Shown here piece by piece: positions 31,021-43,135 of a stretch of DNA of 64,000 nucleotides. Position numbers and translations under genes: made by a program. The DNA lies in assembly GCA_963932145.1 (NCBI GenBank), contig OZ010586.1, positions 69,254,754 through 69,318,753 of the forward strand. The letters are read 5' to 3'. The DNA comes from Acanthosepion lycidas (Eukaryota > Mollusca > Cephalopoda > Sepiida > Sepiidae). The notes under the pieces were generated by a model, which ran no database searches, had not been told where the DNA came from, and saw only the letters and a program-made list of their open reading frames with translations. The stretch's first letter is position 1, and each line of letters starts with the position of its first letter.

Positions 31021-32455
31021 ACTCCCAACATTCTTCAAACATGCTGTCTCTAAAACTACTGCCCTTATGGATTCTTTCTGGAATGGAGAGTTTTGTACTT
31101 CTGCAAAAAATTCCAGCTAAAATCAGTCAGCCCTGATTCACCTCTGAATGCACTGCAGCCATAGCTCAATGGAACCACTATTTCAAAATCTATCACAAGA
31201 AGTTATGTAGTTTGACCCTTACTTCTTTCAAAACCACTTGCAATCACTGTAAGAGAGTTCTGATAAGTTCAAAGTGCAGTTACACGCAAATTGTCCAGGC
31301 CAAGGTTGAACAGAAACAAATTGGATCTCACAAATCCTGGAAGATCACCAACTAAATTATGAACAGAGGCAAAGCGGCTGTGCTCACTATTATAAATGGC
31401 CCTGAGGTCAATAGACAAGACAAAGCTCTTCACCTCGATCTTTCCTTCAAACTCAACATTAGATGGCAAAGACCATCCCCTCCCCAACTTCCCATGTCTC
31501 TCTGAGCACAATCTCAGTAATATACTCATTTCAGCAAGAGAAGTCTCTACACTTACAAAAACCTTGACTGCAAAAAAAGGCACTAGTCCAGACAAAATTT
31601 CAGTGGACGTCCTTAAGAATCTCTGAAGGTAGTTATTAACAGCCAGTCCTGCAATGCCCAGGTGGTCAACCCAGGCATCTCATAGGGGTCACTTCTCAGA
31701 CGAGTCCACTTTCTGATTTACATAAATGCTCTACCTAATTTTTAAACATCTGTGCCGACTGATACGACAACATAGGGGTGCACCTCTAAAACTTTTGATG
31801 ATCAGAGATTGGCAGCTGGCCTCTCTTCCAATTTAACACTAACTTCCCAGTGGGGAAAAAAACTGGCTGGTTACATTCAATGCCTCTAACACTAAACTAG
31901 TTACATTCCATCACCGCTGATCAGACCCTGAACTACTGCCAGTCTTGATGAACAGATGTCCCCTTGAGGAGGCCCTGTGTCTTGAGAGAATATTGAACCT
32001 GAAACTCACACCCAACCTCAAGTGGAACTCCTATATCCAGTCCGTCTCTAAAGATGCAGGTAAAATGATCGGTTCCCTGTACCACTCCAGTATGTACCTG
32101 ACTCCTCATGCTATCCTCTACCTTTATAAGAGCCAGATGAAGCCAAAAATGTAGTACTGTTGCCATATTTGGGTGGGAACTGCCCAGATCTCACATTCCA
32201 GTCTTGATAGAGTCTGAACTCTATCAATTCTAAGTCCTTGTTGGAGAGAAGTAAGTTTCACTCAAACAGCTTCTTCCTGTAAACCACTGCCCTATAGAAC
32301 AGACTACCAAGGGGATTTTTCTCCGATCACTACAATCTTAACCGGTTCAAGTCTAAATTCAACAATTATCTTCCCCTCCTATCCATATAAATTACTCCTT
32401 AACGTAGCCCTCTAACTCAAGTGGTCCCTGGTCCTTGTACAGGGTGAACCTTACA
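31021..32455 (+). mobile_element. family B LINE, endonuclease-RT linker to 3' end, with internal deletion
   Basis: Pieces in order: YTQIVQAKVEQKQIGSHKSW and GKAAVLTIINGPEV; STLDGKDHPLPNFPCLSEH; SAREVSTLTKTLTAKKGTSP and DKISVDVLKNL; then, after a jump near 31630, VNPGIS and HKCST-like residues; LKLTPNLKWNSYIQSV, KDAGKMIGSLYHSSMY and LYLYKSQMKPKM; finally the 3' end and an A-run at about 32458-32470. The RT fingers and most of the palm are missing, and stops are frequent. Confidence 0.7.
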
Positions 32456-32564
32456 GTAAAAAAAAAAAATGTGCACGTTATATGATTGATAACTTTTTAT
32501 ATATTTTAAATCAGACAATTCAGCTACTATTTTTATTCATACAGAATATTTTTCATATTTGCAG

Positions 32565-32620
32565 GAGCTTGCCCCCCAAAACAGGGCGTCTGAAGACAGG
32601 GTTTCGTCCTGTAGGAACAT
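32565..32620 (+). CDS. IFT74: IFT74 coding exon (N-terminal basic region, part 1)
   Basis: A 56-nt exon between a good acceptor (TTTTTCATATTTGCAG) and donor (GTGAGT). It enters with the last base of a split codon and encodes SLPPKTGRLKTGFRPVGT, leaving one base for the next exon. IFT74 is a core subunit of the IFT-B complex, which carries tubulin and other cargo along cilia. Its basic N-terminus works with the IFT81 calponin-homology domain in tubulin binding. The other frame through this exon hits a stop when joined to 34585, which supports the chosen phase. The first coding exon was not found upstream in the window. Confidence 0.75.
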
Positions 32621-34584
32621 GTGAGTATTTCAATATTCAAATTTAAAAAAATATAGGATCTTATATTCTGGAAATGAGACACTATTGCAATTCTGGTTTT
32701 TATTTCTTTACTTGCCTACTAATTCTCTCACCTTTGGTAATCACTTTTATTGGAAGTTTTTTTTTTATTGGAACTCACTACAATAACATTGACAGAAATG
32801 AGGTTTTTCTTTCTTAGGAAAAATATTGTTTTTTTTTTTTTTTCATTTCATTTAAAACTGCAAAGCTATCTCATCTCAACTGAAGCGAATTTTTATTCTA
32901 TTTTAAAGAAGAGTAAAGATAAGAAATTCAGTTTAAAACATTCTGTGAATTATAAATTCTGTTGTTTACATGTTTTTGACTTAACCTACTCTTAGATTTC
33001 TTCAAGATTTTGAAAGAACAAAAATATAATTGAAGAAGTTCCTTCCCAATGGAATTCACTGTATTTAGTCTGTATACACATTTGCAAACCAAATTCTAGT
33101 ATAAAACTGAACATAAATTAATTTGTTAACAATCATAGGAAGATTGGAATCTACTTACCACATTTGGCAGTATCTTGTAAAAATTCAAGTTAAAAAATTA
33201 AAAAAATTTCTTTTTTAAGTACACCAAGTTTAAAAAAAAAAAAGGAAGATTTTTTTACAACAAATATTCTGTTTTGTGAAGTTCTTGAGAATGAAAAATA
33301 ATGGCGTTGTTCTTCATCCAGATCATAAATTCATAAAAGAATAAAACAACAGACTGACCATTATTAATCTGGTATTATTAGGACCTGTAGAGTGTTGGAT
33401 AAGTGATTTTACTGGATTACTGATGGTTACATTAAATTGTACTTAAAATATACGCAATATATGTTGGCTAATAAAAATAAAAAAAGTGCAAATCAATTAA
33501 AATTGTAATGAAACACAAGCAAAATGGATGACATTTAATGTTTGTGCATATGATTCTTTGTGAGTTGATTGTCCAGCATTTACTGGCATATAGGAAGACT
33601 GATAATGCATAACAGTTCTGTACTCTTTTCTTTGTTTCCAATGAAATTTTCCTGTTTCTTAATACTTTGCTTAGTTTTTGAAAGAAGAAAAATTATATGA
33701 ATATAACATATGTAGTATTTACGCTTTGCACTACAAGAAACACTTCCTGTATTCATTGGAGCCATGACTTGGGCTAAACATGAGACGGTTATTGTAAAAC
33801 TGCACAAAAGACGAGTAGAAATGTCTTAGCAGTGTTTGAAAATGCTCAGAAACAGCTGAGGCTGGGATTAGTGCCACCAAACAGTAGTGGCAGATTCATA
33901 TAGAGCAGCGTTTCTCAACCTTTTTACCCTTGTATCACCCTTGAAATTGTTTTTTTTGTCTCAAGGATAAAATTACTATGTACCATTATTAATATGTATC
34001 TCTTATATTTCTATAGTAGTTCACATAGTAAATATATTTTATCCAGATAACTGGTTTAAGGAATAAAATCACCCCTTTTTGTCAAATTTATTGGCAATGC
34101 AAAATTAAAAGTATTATATATTAATATGAGACCTCACACTGAGGTTTTTAATGCAAAAAAAATTGTAAACACAAAAAATAAACATAAATGATATAACATA
34201 CATATAACACATATAAACAGAACAATAGTAGATAAATATTACAAAAGCTTATTGTTTATTATAAATGCCATTATGAGTATTTAAATAATATGTGGTTGAA
34301 GTCTTTATTATAATAAACAAGAATTTTGCAATAATATGCCTTATACATATATAGTAAAATTCTAAATATAGAATTAAACAAAAATTACTCAAAAATGCAT
34401 TAACCTATTTATCACTGTTTCTTGCGGAACACTTAGCAATTAGTACCAGATTACAGTTTGAAGCAGATTACCAATTGCTGGATTGGTAATGGTCGTCCTG
34501 TACAAGTTAAACATTTCTGTGAACTTTGTTAATTAAATTTAAATAACTAATTTCCTTTTCACTTTTTGTTCTACTATACTTCAG
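32621..34584 (+). other. IFT74 intron, 1964 bp
   Basis: It starts GTGAGT and ends TTCTACTATACTTCAG. The content is AT-rich with poly-T runs at 32755 and 32830, an RTE-like LINE scrap at 33556-33690 on the minus strand, and a hAT-like end (GCAGCGTTTCTCAACC at 33905) without a matching partner. Confidence 0.7.
33556..33690 (-). mobile_element. RTE-like LINE fragment
   Basis: 'CCAATGAAATTTTCCTGTTTCTTAATACTTTG' and 'TTGTCCAGCATTTACTGGCATATAGG' match the minus-strand RTE-like copies at 39.9 and 43.0 kb (the region coding for VLRNRKISLETK and ECWTI). Confidence 0.6.
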
Positions 34585-34631
34585 CTTCTGGACGTCAACC
34601 TGGGACTGCTAGCAGACTTGCAACAGCAATG
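34585..34631 (+). CDS. IFT74: IFT74 coding exon (N-terminal basic region, part 2)
   Basis: A 47-nt exon after TACTTCAG and before GTAAGT. With the base carried over from 32620 it encodes S-SGRQPGTASRLATAM and ends in phase 0. The 'ATAM' followed by 'xPGTAxPGxR' from the next exon matches the vertebrate IFT74 N-terminus (VATAMPPGTARPGSRG) in order and spacing. This junction is the strongest evidence for the gene assignment. Confidence 0.8.
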
Positions 34632-35209
34632 GTAAGTTCAAGGTTTTCTTTATTCCTATAGATTTGATCAATCATTTTTATGCTACCCATTGCTAAAAAA
34701 CATTTTCAAAACTTTTGGTGGCTTTTATCTTTCAGGAATTAAAAAGTATATTTCACTTAATACGGACAATCTGGACTCATAGAAATTTCATCGTTGTCCT
34801 ATTTTCTTTAAATTTAATGTGCATTCATTATATATCGATACAGTCATATACTGCATATTGCATTGTTTTCTCTGTCTTCTTTTGTCTCCATTTAAAAATA
34901 GTCTTTAAATCTTTTATCATATGATTTTTTGAGTTCTTTGTCTTTTATATAGACTGCATAACCATTTCATGCCTAAGCATATTATTTTCCTTCAAGCTAC
35001 CCCAATTAGTTAAAATATGTCAACTCACTTTCTTTCAGCAAGTTAAGTATAATTAATTATTATTAAGTATTTTGTGTCAAGGACGTAAGTAGTTGTTATT
35101 ATGTGTAAGCAAGAAGAGTGTATCAAATCTCTGTAAGTGTCAGAAAGAAATTTATTATCATTTTAGTCGAATGAAATCATTCTCGTATAAATGATAATGA
35201 ACCTTAATA

Positions 35210-36495
35210 TAAGAGGTGACTTCAAAAAGTATCCAATCTTTTGGCATAAAAAATCAATTTTTTACAATTCGTAACTTTTACTTCATCACCTTCAAAATAC
35301 TCCCTTTCAGAGTTCACACACTTCTCTCCCAGTGATTCTGCTACTGTTGGTAACACCACTGGAACACCTTCTCTGGAATGCTATAGAACTCTGTTATTGC
35401 TTTTCTTGTAATTTCCTCTCGCAACTCAGATTTCTTCCCTTTCAGTGTGGGTTTGCAGACTGGGAAAGAGTCAGAAGTCATGAGAGTAATGAGGCTGACA
35501 AACAAGTGGTATGTTGTTCTTGACCAGCAAAGTTTGGATTATATGAGTGGAAGGAGTAGATGCTTTGTTGTGCTTAAGTTGTCAATTCTATGCCACCCAC
35601 AGTATTACAAAGACAATGTATAACCTCCAGGTTGTATTCCTTATTGATTGTTTGGCCTTGTGGTGTATATTCATGGTGCACAATACTATGAGTGTAAAAG
35701 AAACAGGTCAACATTACATTCACATTGCTTTAATCCTTTTGTGCTTTTAGGGTCCTTGCTGATGAGGGGGGCTTCCATTGGTAAAGACTGAAACTTGGTT
35801 TCTGAGATATAAACATAAACCCTTGTCTCATCACCAGTGATGATGGCCTTCATGAAGTCTTGGTCATGATGGCTTGCACAGTCCAGCAAGTCCTGAGCAA
35901 TTTTCATTTGGAGTTGCTTCTGCTGCTCCATAGTATCTTGGGGACAAATTTCACTGACTCTCTCTGCATGTACAATCCTCTATTAAAATGCACTGAACCT
36001 GTGCTTCTTCCCATTTTATAAGCAATTTCCTGGATTGTTACACAACAATCTTTCATGAGTATTCTCCAAATCTTCTCAATTGGCTCCTTGTTTCAGCTTG
36101 TGGATGTCCTGCTTGAGCATGCCTCACCTTCCACTGAGGTGCAGCTATGTTTGAAGTGGTTGTAAAAATCCTTGATCTGATTTTTGCCCATAGCATCATA
36201 GCCAAAGGCATTTTGAATCTTCTGGATAGTTTGAACTTGAGTAATTCCAAGCTTTTGGTAAAACTTGATGCAATGCGTTCAGTCATCTTGCATGAAAACA
36301 AAAATCCACCGAGCACGCAATACACATGTGTACTCTCGGTTTGACAGCTAGGAAATGACGTGGCCTACCAACATGAAAATTTTAAGGTATACACAGGTAG
36401 GGTGGCATCACTTCACACATATAGAATTTTTCCCATGCTGCCTTAGTTTTGCTGTGGGAGAAAATAAAGTCTGATACTTTTTGAATGCAACATAT
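35210..36495 (-). mobile_element. mariner-like transposon, inactive
   Basis: Inverted ends GTGACTTCAAAAAGTATC (35217) and the complement of GATACTTTTTGAATGCAA (36472-36489), with TA next to both, enclose about 1.28 kb, the normal mariner length. Minus-strand pieces: MTERIASSF and, in another frame, FGYDAMGKNQIKDFY (N-terminal helix-turn-helix region); then FMKAIITGDETRVYVYISET with the first catalytic Asp (35931-35686). The rest is frameshifted, and the second catalytic block is not readable. Confidence 0.75.
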
Positions 36496-36689
36496 ACTAT
36501 TCAAAAATGTAATGAAGTGAAAAATTAAATATACATTATATCCATGATACATGTAATTTTCTTCTATATAATTGTTAAGAGTGTAACATATGTGCAAACA
36601 AAGGAACAAGCAGAATTATGAGGTAGATTTTAAATTTACAAAATTATTTTTCCCTCGGATATGCTTGCTTACCATAGAATAACTGTAGA

Positions 36690-37180
36690 AGCAAGCTGAG
36701 ATATAAAAACTTTAGTGATTTCATAGGACTTAATCTTAAAAATGTAGGTGGTCTTGCTCCATGGTGTCCAGAGCAGTATATCACTCATGAGTTCTTGCTT
36801 TGCTTGCCTACAGTATCCTGCAAAGCACATTCTCTATTCATATAAGATTGTAGAAATATCATGGATGGGTCCATAGAGCTGTGATTTAGTTGGACGTTGT
36901 CTCCAAGAGATGTTAATTATAGCTCTCAGCATCCGAGTGTAGGTTTCATCAAGCTTAGACTCTAGGGTTTTAGTTAATGTACACGCATTGGCACCATACA
37001 TTAACACCACCTCTACAATGACTCAAAAGAATCTCTGTTTGAGTGTGTCTGGTAGATCAAATTTCCAGATTACATCTATCTTATTCAAGGCAGTCCAGAC
37101 TTTATCTATTCATATTTTCACATCCATTTCAGTAGAATTTATTTTGTGTCCTAGGTATATAGATTGATCACCCAGCCACC
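36690..37180 (-). mobile_element. RTE-like LINE fragment of a second type (family D)
   Basis: The minus strand encodes DVKIxIDKVWTALNKIDVIW, KFDLPDTLKQRFF, VVEVVLMYGANACTLTKTL and ESKLDETYTRMLRAIINISW. These are thumb and C-terminal blocks of an endonuclease-RT LINE distinct from the copies at 42.6 kb. Several stops. Confidence 0.65.
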
Positions 37181-37329
37181 ACCTACATTGACCAGCTAAG
37201 TTAGGACAGAGAATGCCACCCTAATGACCTTCCAACCTTGATGCAGGACTGTGGTGGTTGACATGATAAATATGTCTGAGCTCGCTCAACCAAATAATAA
37301 AAAAAAATCTTACAAAAAATAAATACACT

Positions 37330-37640
37330 AGATAAGGATGGCAACTAGGTTTCACTGTTTTACTATTGAAATAGCTAAATGCAACCACCACTTCTACTCC
37401 AACAGGTTTTTTTCTCACACTTCCCACCTGTGGAACTCACTTCTGTTTCCTTGCTTCCTTGATGCCTACAATCTTCAAAAATTTAAATGGAATGTCAATT
37501 GCCATCTTGTCTTCTTGAATTCTGTTCATTTTTTGTCCTCTCCTCAATCCTCCCTGTTCTCAGTCTTCTCTTTCATGCTCACTGTCTAACCCTTTATATA
37601 TTAGTGGCATTACCATCTTGCTTGGGGTGAAATGATTAAA
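37330..37640 (+). mobile_element. family A LINE 3' end
   Basis: The plus strand encodes FTIEIAKCNHHFYSNRFFSH, TSHLWNSLLFPCFLDAYN and LQKFKWNVNCHL, then the tail 'CTTGCTTGGGGTGAAATGATTAAAAAAA'. Confidence 0.7.
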
Positions 37641-37779
37641 AAAAATGCATATGTAGATATGATTTTATTATATAATACTGAAAGCCAAAACAGTATTTGT
37701 AAATTAACTTTATATTTGATTGTGAAGAGAAATTAAAACAAATTTTAAGTGAATATGTCTCTTCCTTAGGGTCAAATCA

Positions 37780-39310
37780 TACTGAAAGTGACAATTCTTG
37801 TTCACTATTGTGTGAAGAATGAAATACAAATGAGGTTTATTTTTCAATATAGTCTCCTTTGCAGTCCACACACTTCTTCCACCAGTATTGCGGTGCTTGG
37901 ATCCTATTGGTGAAGAAGCTTTCACTCTCTTCATTAAAAAAGTCATCAGCAGGAGATATGATGTCATCATCACTGTGATACTAGTTCCCAGCAAGGTGTT
38001 TTTTCATGTTGGAGAATAGATGATAGTTAAATCAAGAGAATAGGGAAGGTGATCAACAAGTTAAAATCCACTGTCACACAGCAGCCATTGAAATCAAGAA
38101 CTTATGTGCTAGTGCATTGTCCTGATGAAACAAGAACCTGTCGGAGTTAACTCCTCCTTAATTTCGTAATTGTCCAAACTGTTCCCAGGGGACACTCTCC
38201 CAAAACTATATATACTTGACAAGACTCTGTCTTGTCTTCTTCCACTTTTCATTTTCAGTGGACATTACTACAATGTAATCATTCTTGACGATTGCATTTC
38301 CCACTTTGATTGCTATGCGGGAAACGCCATGAAACGCACACACACACACGTACAAACATTCACTCATGCATACATTGACCACAAACTTTCTACATTCATT
38401 TATACACACTCGTTATCATATTCTTCAATTGTAACCCTTATTGTTTGTTAATACATATTTACCAGTTTGTACATATATATATGGCAGTCTTTGTTATTTT
38501 CTTCACATTTTCTTTTACATTTTATTTGGATAGTCTCATTCCAAATCTGCCATATTTGTTGTGGGCCCTATTTCAGGAGATACACATGTTCACCTTACAA
38601 TGAGTACAAACAAGCCCTTTCATTAGTTTTCCTGGATATTTGGTCTTGATAGCCTTTCATAACAGCTTCAGCAATTTGGCATAGAGTTCTCCATTGATGG
38701 TGTAGCTCTTTTGAAAATAATCAATAAATACAATGCTTTTTGCATCCCAAAAAAACTGAGACCAGGCTATTACTTTCGCTGCAGATGAAACGACTTTGGC
38801 CTTCTTTGGAGAAGGTGAGGAGGGGTGTCTCTACTGCATGATTTGTCTTTTTGTCTCTGGCTCAAAGGGGTAAACTAAATCTGCCTTAAACAATGTCAGA
38901 TTTTCCCATGATCTGATCAGCCTGGTGGGCTTTTGATCAGGTGTTAGAAGACATGGCACCCACTGGGCAGAAACTTTCATAATGCTAAGTTCGTTATGCA
39001 CAATATTCTCAACTCTCTCATGGGATATGGTAATCACATTGACTATTTGATTTATAGTCAGTTGTGTGACATCCATAAGCATATGGTGAACACAGTCAAT
39101 GTTTTCCTCAGTGATGGCAGTCACGGGACCTCTAGTCCTTGGGTGATCTTCAAGACTCTCCCTCCCCCACCTAAATTCAGGTGCCCACTTTTGCACTGTT
39201 GATAAAGCTAGAGTGTTAACCCCTATTGTAACAACTATATTACCATGAATGTCCTTGGGGGCTAAACACTTTTTCTTCAACTACTTGATAACATCACAAA
39301 TCCAATTTTT
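37780..39310 (-). mobile_element. second mariner-like transposon, interrupted by an insertion
   Basis: The minus strand has VQKWAPEFRWGRESLEDHPR, VSAQWVPCLLTPDQKPTR (39280-38831), then FFGMQKALYLLIIF, and after a ~465-bp unrelated insert (about 38142-38607) FLFHQDNALAHKFLISMAAV, with the second catalytic Asp in HQDNA, and HLFSNMKKHLAGN. This is the colinear order of a mariner transposase with 'D(D)' blocks. The ends were not resolved. It differs in sequence from the mariner at 35.2 kb. Confidence 0.7.
38142..38607. other. insertion inside the second mariner
   Basis: This stretch separates two adjacent blocks of the mariner transposase. It includes a (CA)n run at 38338-38349 and a plus-strand ORF (38170-38451) with no recognised motif. 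The inserted element was not identified. Confidence 0.45.
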
Positions 39311-39599
39311 TTTCATTTTCAAGAAAAGTCGCAGCTAATTATTTTTGAAATCGTCTTTAAACAGTCAGATGTCAGTTTATATGGAAAGAAACAATGAATT
39401 ATTAATAAGAAGAACTGAAATTAATGCATGCAAGATTTCACAACTCTAGTATCACTCCTTCGTAGTCAGCCTATGAACTTATCAGCCAACTCTCATTTTG
39501 TTGTATGGTACTGAACATCAATTTATCCATTTTATTTATTGCTATTTATTATTTTTCCAATTCATTTTTGGTTTTATAAATTTCTCTTTCTTTTAAACA
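39311..39599. other. no assignable feature
   Basis: AT-rich spacer between the second mariner and RTE-like fragments. Confidence 0.35.
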
Positions 39600-39690
39600 A
39601 AATTTATTAAGAGTGAAAAAGGACATGAAATTATGGAAAGCCATTATTGTTGACGTCCAGAAGAAACACAGCACGTAAAAGAAAGAGAAT
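39600..39690 (+). mobile_element. RTE-like LINE 3' scrap
   Basis: The plus strand encodes KDMKLWKAIIVDVQKKHST, the RTE-like C-terminal block. A minus-strand piece of the same family lies just to the right. Confidence 0.55.
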
Positions 39691-39719
39691 CAGAATTGCA
39701 TTAAGTCAAGCTTACATTG

Positions 39720-40080
39720 TCTTTAGAACTTTGTTATTTCTCACATATTTGGTCCATAGTATTCTCAGCATCCTTCAGTAGAAACACATTTCTGTTGCTT
39801 CAAGTCACTTCATCTGTGAGGAAATTATTCAGAGTTCACTGCCATAGAGGAGGACTGATACTACATAGCAGTTTTAATAATCTTTTCTTTGTTTCCAATG
39901 ATATTTTCCTGTTTCTTAGTACTTTGCTCAACTTTTGGAAGGCATCTTTTACTATCTCAATGTGCCTTCTGATTTCCATAATGCACTTTCTATCCTATGT
40001 TAATACGCTTCCCAGATATTTAAATTGTTGAACCTATCTTCAATCTGTAATTTGCTGTTTCTGATTGACATTATATGCAA
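39720..40080 (-). mobile_element. RTE-like LINE fragment
   Basis: 'GTATTCTCAGCATCCTTCAGTAG', 'AATTATTCAGAGTTCACTGCC' and 'CCTGTTTCTTAGTACTTTGC' match the minus-strand copy at 42.9-43.1 kb. Frames are closed. Confidence 0.6.
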
Positions 40081-40289
40081 TTCAGACCTCTGGTATTTTT
40101 TGGCATGAATCACATACTAGAAGAATTTGCTTATTTTTTTAGTAACTTATGCATACAAGTTATTAAAAATAATAAAAAAATATCTATGATCTTCCGCAGA
40201 AGATATATATTTAAAATAGTCTTTTGAACAGGACTAGAGGTTTATCCATTGTTTTCTGTTTAGGATTGGGTTTCCAGTTTCTTCTAAAG

Positions 40290-40380
40290 TTTTTTTATTC
40301 TCTTTTACTCCTGGTAACCCCTTGCATTTTATTGGAATTATTGCTTGCTTGGGGTAAATTGATTTAAAAAAAAAAAAAAG
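40290..40380 (+). mobile_element. family A LINE 3' terminal scrap
   Basis: 'TTGCTTGCTTGGGGTAAATTGATTTAAAAAAAA' matches the 3' ends at 37.6 and 56.4 kb. Almost no coding sequence remains. Confidence 0.5.
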
Positions 40381-41984
40381 TAATATAAATTTCAGAAAAG
40401 TCGAGATAACTAAAAGTAGTTATCACTATTTTTTGGCTGATCCCATTTTCAGCCTTCTTCAGATATAGTTCTCTAACTTGGAGAACAAAAAATAAAAATG
40501 CTGCGATTCATTATCTTTGACAGTATGAAATGACTTAACAAAACAGTTATTCAGATTCTCTGTTTCCCCTTTTGCTCTTTATCAATTCTCTCGACACAGA
40601 CCAAAATATTTTTAAAAGTATTTGGAAAAAATATATCTCCTCTTTTCCTATTTATATTGAAAATCTCATTCTTTCTCTATATCACTAAGAATAAAACTAG
40701 GTGCCGGGGTGTGAGGTAACACGATACTAATGTTACACTGACTCTAGCTTAAAGGACATTGCTCTTTTTTTTTTTTTTTTTGTATTTCAATAGTAAAAGG
40801 CTTTTGTAACTACTGCTTAATCCTATGCAAGTGGAATGTCGAGACCACTTGCTTTATATACAAACACTATTCAAAGGACTGATGCTGTTTGTCTCTTCCT
40901 ATTGATTTAGTTCAACTTGATGTGTTGCAATTTCCCCTCCTCTTCCATAACAATCCTGTCTTTAGCATTGCAGCTCACAACAAATGCAAACGGCTGGTTT
41001 AAGGAGCATCTGAGTTTTATGGTGCTAATACAGGCAGAGAGGGAATGGATAGAGGAAGACAGGCAGGAGGTACGCTATCAATTGTAATGTGGTTAAGGCT
41101 CATATTATTCATACACGAGTAAATATCAAGTGGCCATATTTCATTCTAAAAGCCTTTGTTATTTTCCAGTTCTGATACAGAAATATGTCAAATTTCAAAA
41201 TTGACTATTTCTTTTTTATCTAGCTATATATAAAATTCTGTGACTTCCGTTAATCTGTCCGTCCATCAGTCACACCTTCTAAAATAGCTATGTATTGATC
41301 AATCAAAACCAAATTTTTGGGAGAAATGCAAGTGGACAACAAAGTACAGTATTACATTTTTTAAACTATATTAATTTTTTTTTACTATAACTACGTAAGC
41401 TGCCTAAACTATCTGAAATCAGTTTTTGAGTAAAAACATGACTTTCACTACTTTTTAGGCATTTGTGTAACTTTGCAAACACCAATTTTTTTAATAAGAA
41501 TCCAGTTCATGCTGTGTTTGTGAGAACTCTAAACAAATTGCAAGACCAAATACTTCAAAAAGTTGAAATTTGGCCGCAGAAAGAAATATTTATGCATGGC
41601 CAGTTATATGTTGCCTGCTTAAAATTAAGAAATCATAACAATTTTGTTCTTTGCTGTTAAAAAGGAAATTTTCTTAAAAAATAATATCTATCATGAAGTT
41701 CTATAAAATTAAATTAAAGACATTATTAAACTGCAAAGTAGGCTTTTTATGAAAGTATTTTTCCAAACAAACCAGCTTATTCAAATTTCGTCGATTGATT
41801 TGCAAAATTGAATGAGACATAGAGATTGTAAATTGCAAAAAATGATGTTAGCAATAACTTAAACAGTACTAAATGCTGTAAGGATTTCAACACATGTCAG
41901 TGTGTTGCAAAACTATTCTAGTATCATATATTTGTAATGTTCATCTTATAAAATGTTTTTTTTTTTTTTTACTGATTGAAGCTG
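40381..41984. other. unassigned sequence
   Basis: A T-run lies at 40764-40781. 'AGCTATATATAAAATTCTGTGACTTCCG' at 41222 resembles some Helitron 5' ends, but no 3' hairpin or CTRR end was identified. A 65-codon ORF at 41463-41660 has no motif. Confidence 0.35.
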
Positions 41985-42330
41985 ATGATGTATGTCAAAG
42001 GAGGATAAGGTAAGAAGTGCAGTTTAAAAGAATATGTAGGAAAGATAATCGTTAACCTTAGATTTAAAGAGGTTAAAATTCTAGTGATCAGAAAAGCATC
42101 TTCTTGGGAGTCTATTCTACAAAGCAACGGTTCTTGAGAAGAAGGTGTCCAAATTAAACTGTCTTCTTACTCATGAAATATGAAGAGAAAATGATGACTT
42201 GTTTCAGTGTTCATGTAATGACCAGTCTTAGCTGTGAGGGTCAGGACTAATAGAACTAAGGAATATAGCTTGTCAGAACCTTCAAACTTGTAGACTGTGA
42301 CATCTTACATAATTAGATTAGATATTCATG
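41985..42330 (-). mobile_element. family B LINE 3' end
   Basis: Homologous to 20830-21130: 'CGTTAACCTTAGATTTAAAGAGG', 'GATCAGAAAAGCATCTTCTTGGGAG' and 'CTACAAAGCAACGGTTCTTG' keep the same order. On the minus strand it encodes the LLKSRVN and FFS..TVALWN blocks in broken form. Confidence 0.6.
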
Positions 42331-42484
42331 AAAATAAGATTTGATTTTACAAGCTTTTGTTTAGACTGATTGCCATTGGCATAAAGAGTGAAACATTTGC
42401 TTACATTTTATATATCAACAATTTAACTGAAGCCGCTGGTTGGAAAAAATTTGATAAAAGTAATTGAAGAACCAAGGCTGTTAT

Positions 42485-43135
42485 GATAAATATGATAGAC
42501 GACGTTGATATACTCTATTGATATAAGCAAGAAATGGAAAAATAAAAATTAGTTTTTTTTTTTTTTTTGCTTTGTTCCATATTTCATAAGCATTCTCCTT
42601 CTCTGATGTACCATGTCCATTCAGGGCATGGTTGATCATGGCTCTCCATAACTTCCTATTCTTTGTAGCTGTTAATAAGATTTGTCTTTTCACCATTCCT
42701 CCAACTCTCTGATCTGCCATCCATTTGCACAAGTTTGTTAGGTAGATTACTCACTGCTTCTTCTTGCCTTTTATATATCCTGTCAGTGCCAAATTTTTCA
42801 AGCTCCCTTTTCTCCTCATGTATCCTAAAAATTTCAACCATCTCTGTATAAGTGTCTTTTTTTGTCTCCATTTGACTTAAAACTTCCATGTTGCTTACAT
42901 GCTCTGTCCATGGTATTCTCAGTATTCCTCTGTAGAATCACATTTTTGTTGCTTTAAGTCTCTTCTTTATTTGTAAGGAAATTGTCCAGCATTCACTGCC
43001 TTATAAGACAACAGATATACAACATTTCATCATTCTTTTCTCTGTTTCTAATGAAATTTTCCTGTTTCTTAACACTTTGTCTCATTTTTGGAAGACATCT
43101 TTCACTATTTTAATGAGCCTTCGAATTATCGTATA
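42485..43135 (-). mobile_element. RTE-like LINE (family C), C-terminal half
   Basis: Minus-strand coding text includes CWTISLQIKKRLKATKM-like residues, RILRIPWTEHVSNMEVL-like residues, MEVLSQMETKKDTYTEMVEI (42889-42656), MADQRVGGMVKRQILLTATK and NRKLWRAMINHALNGHGTSE (42732-42481). This is the common thumb-to-C-terminus order of the endonuclease-RT LINE. It ends with an A-run on its 3' side (T-run at 42550-42567 in forward text). Frameshifted. Confidence 0.7.

Noticed and set aside
33903..34150. hAT-type end GCAGCGTTTCTCAACC
   Set aside because: No matching inverted end or 8-bp target duplication was found; it may be a scrap.
41222..41330. Helitron-like 5' start
   Set aside because: No CTRR terminus with a preceding hairpin was found downstream; the similarity is only a short AT-rich motif.
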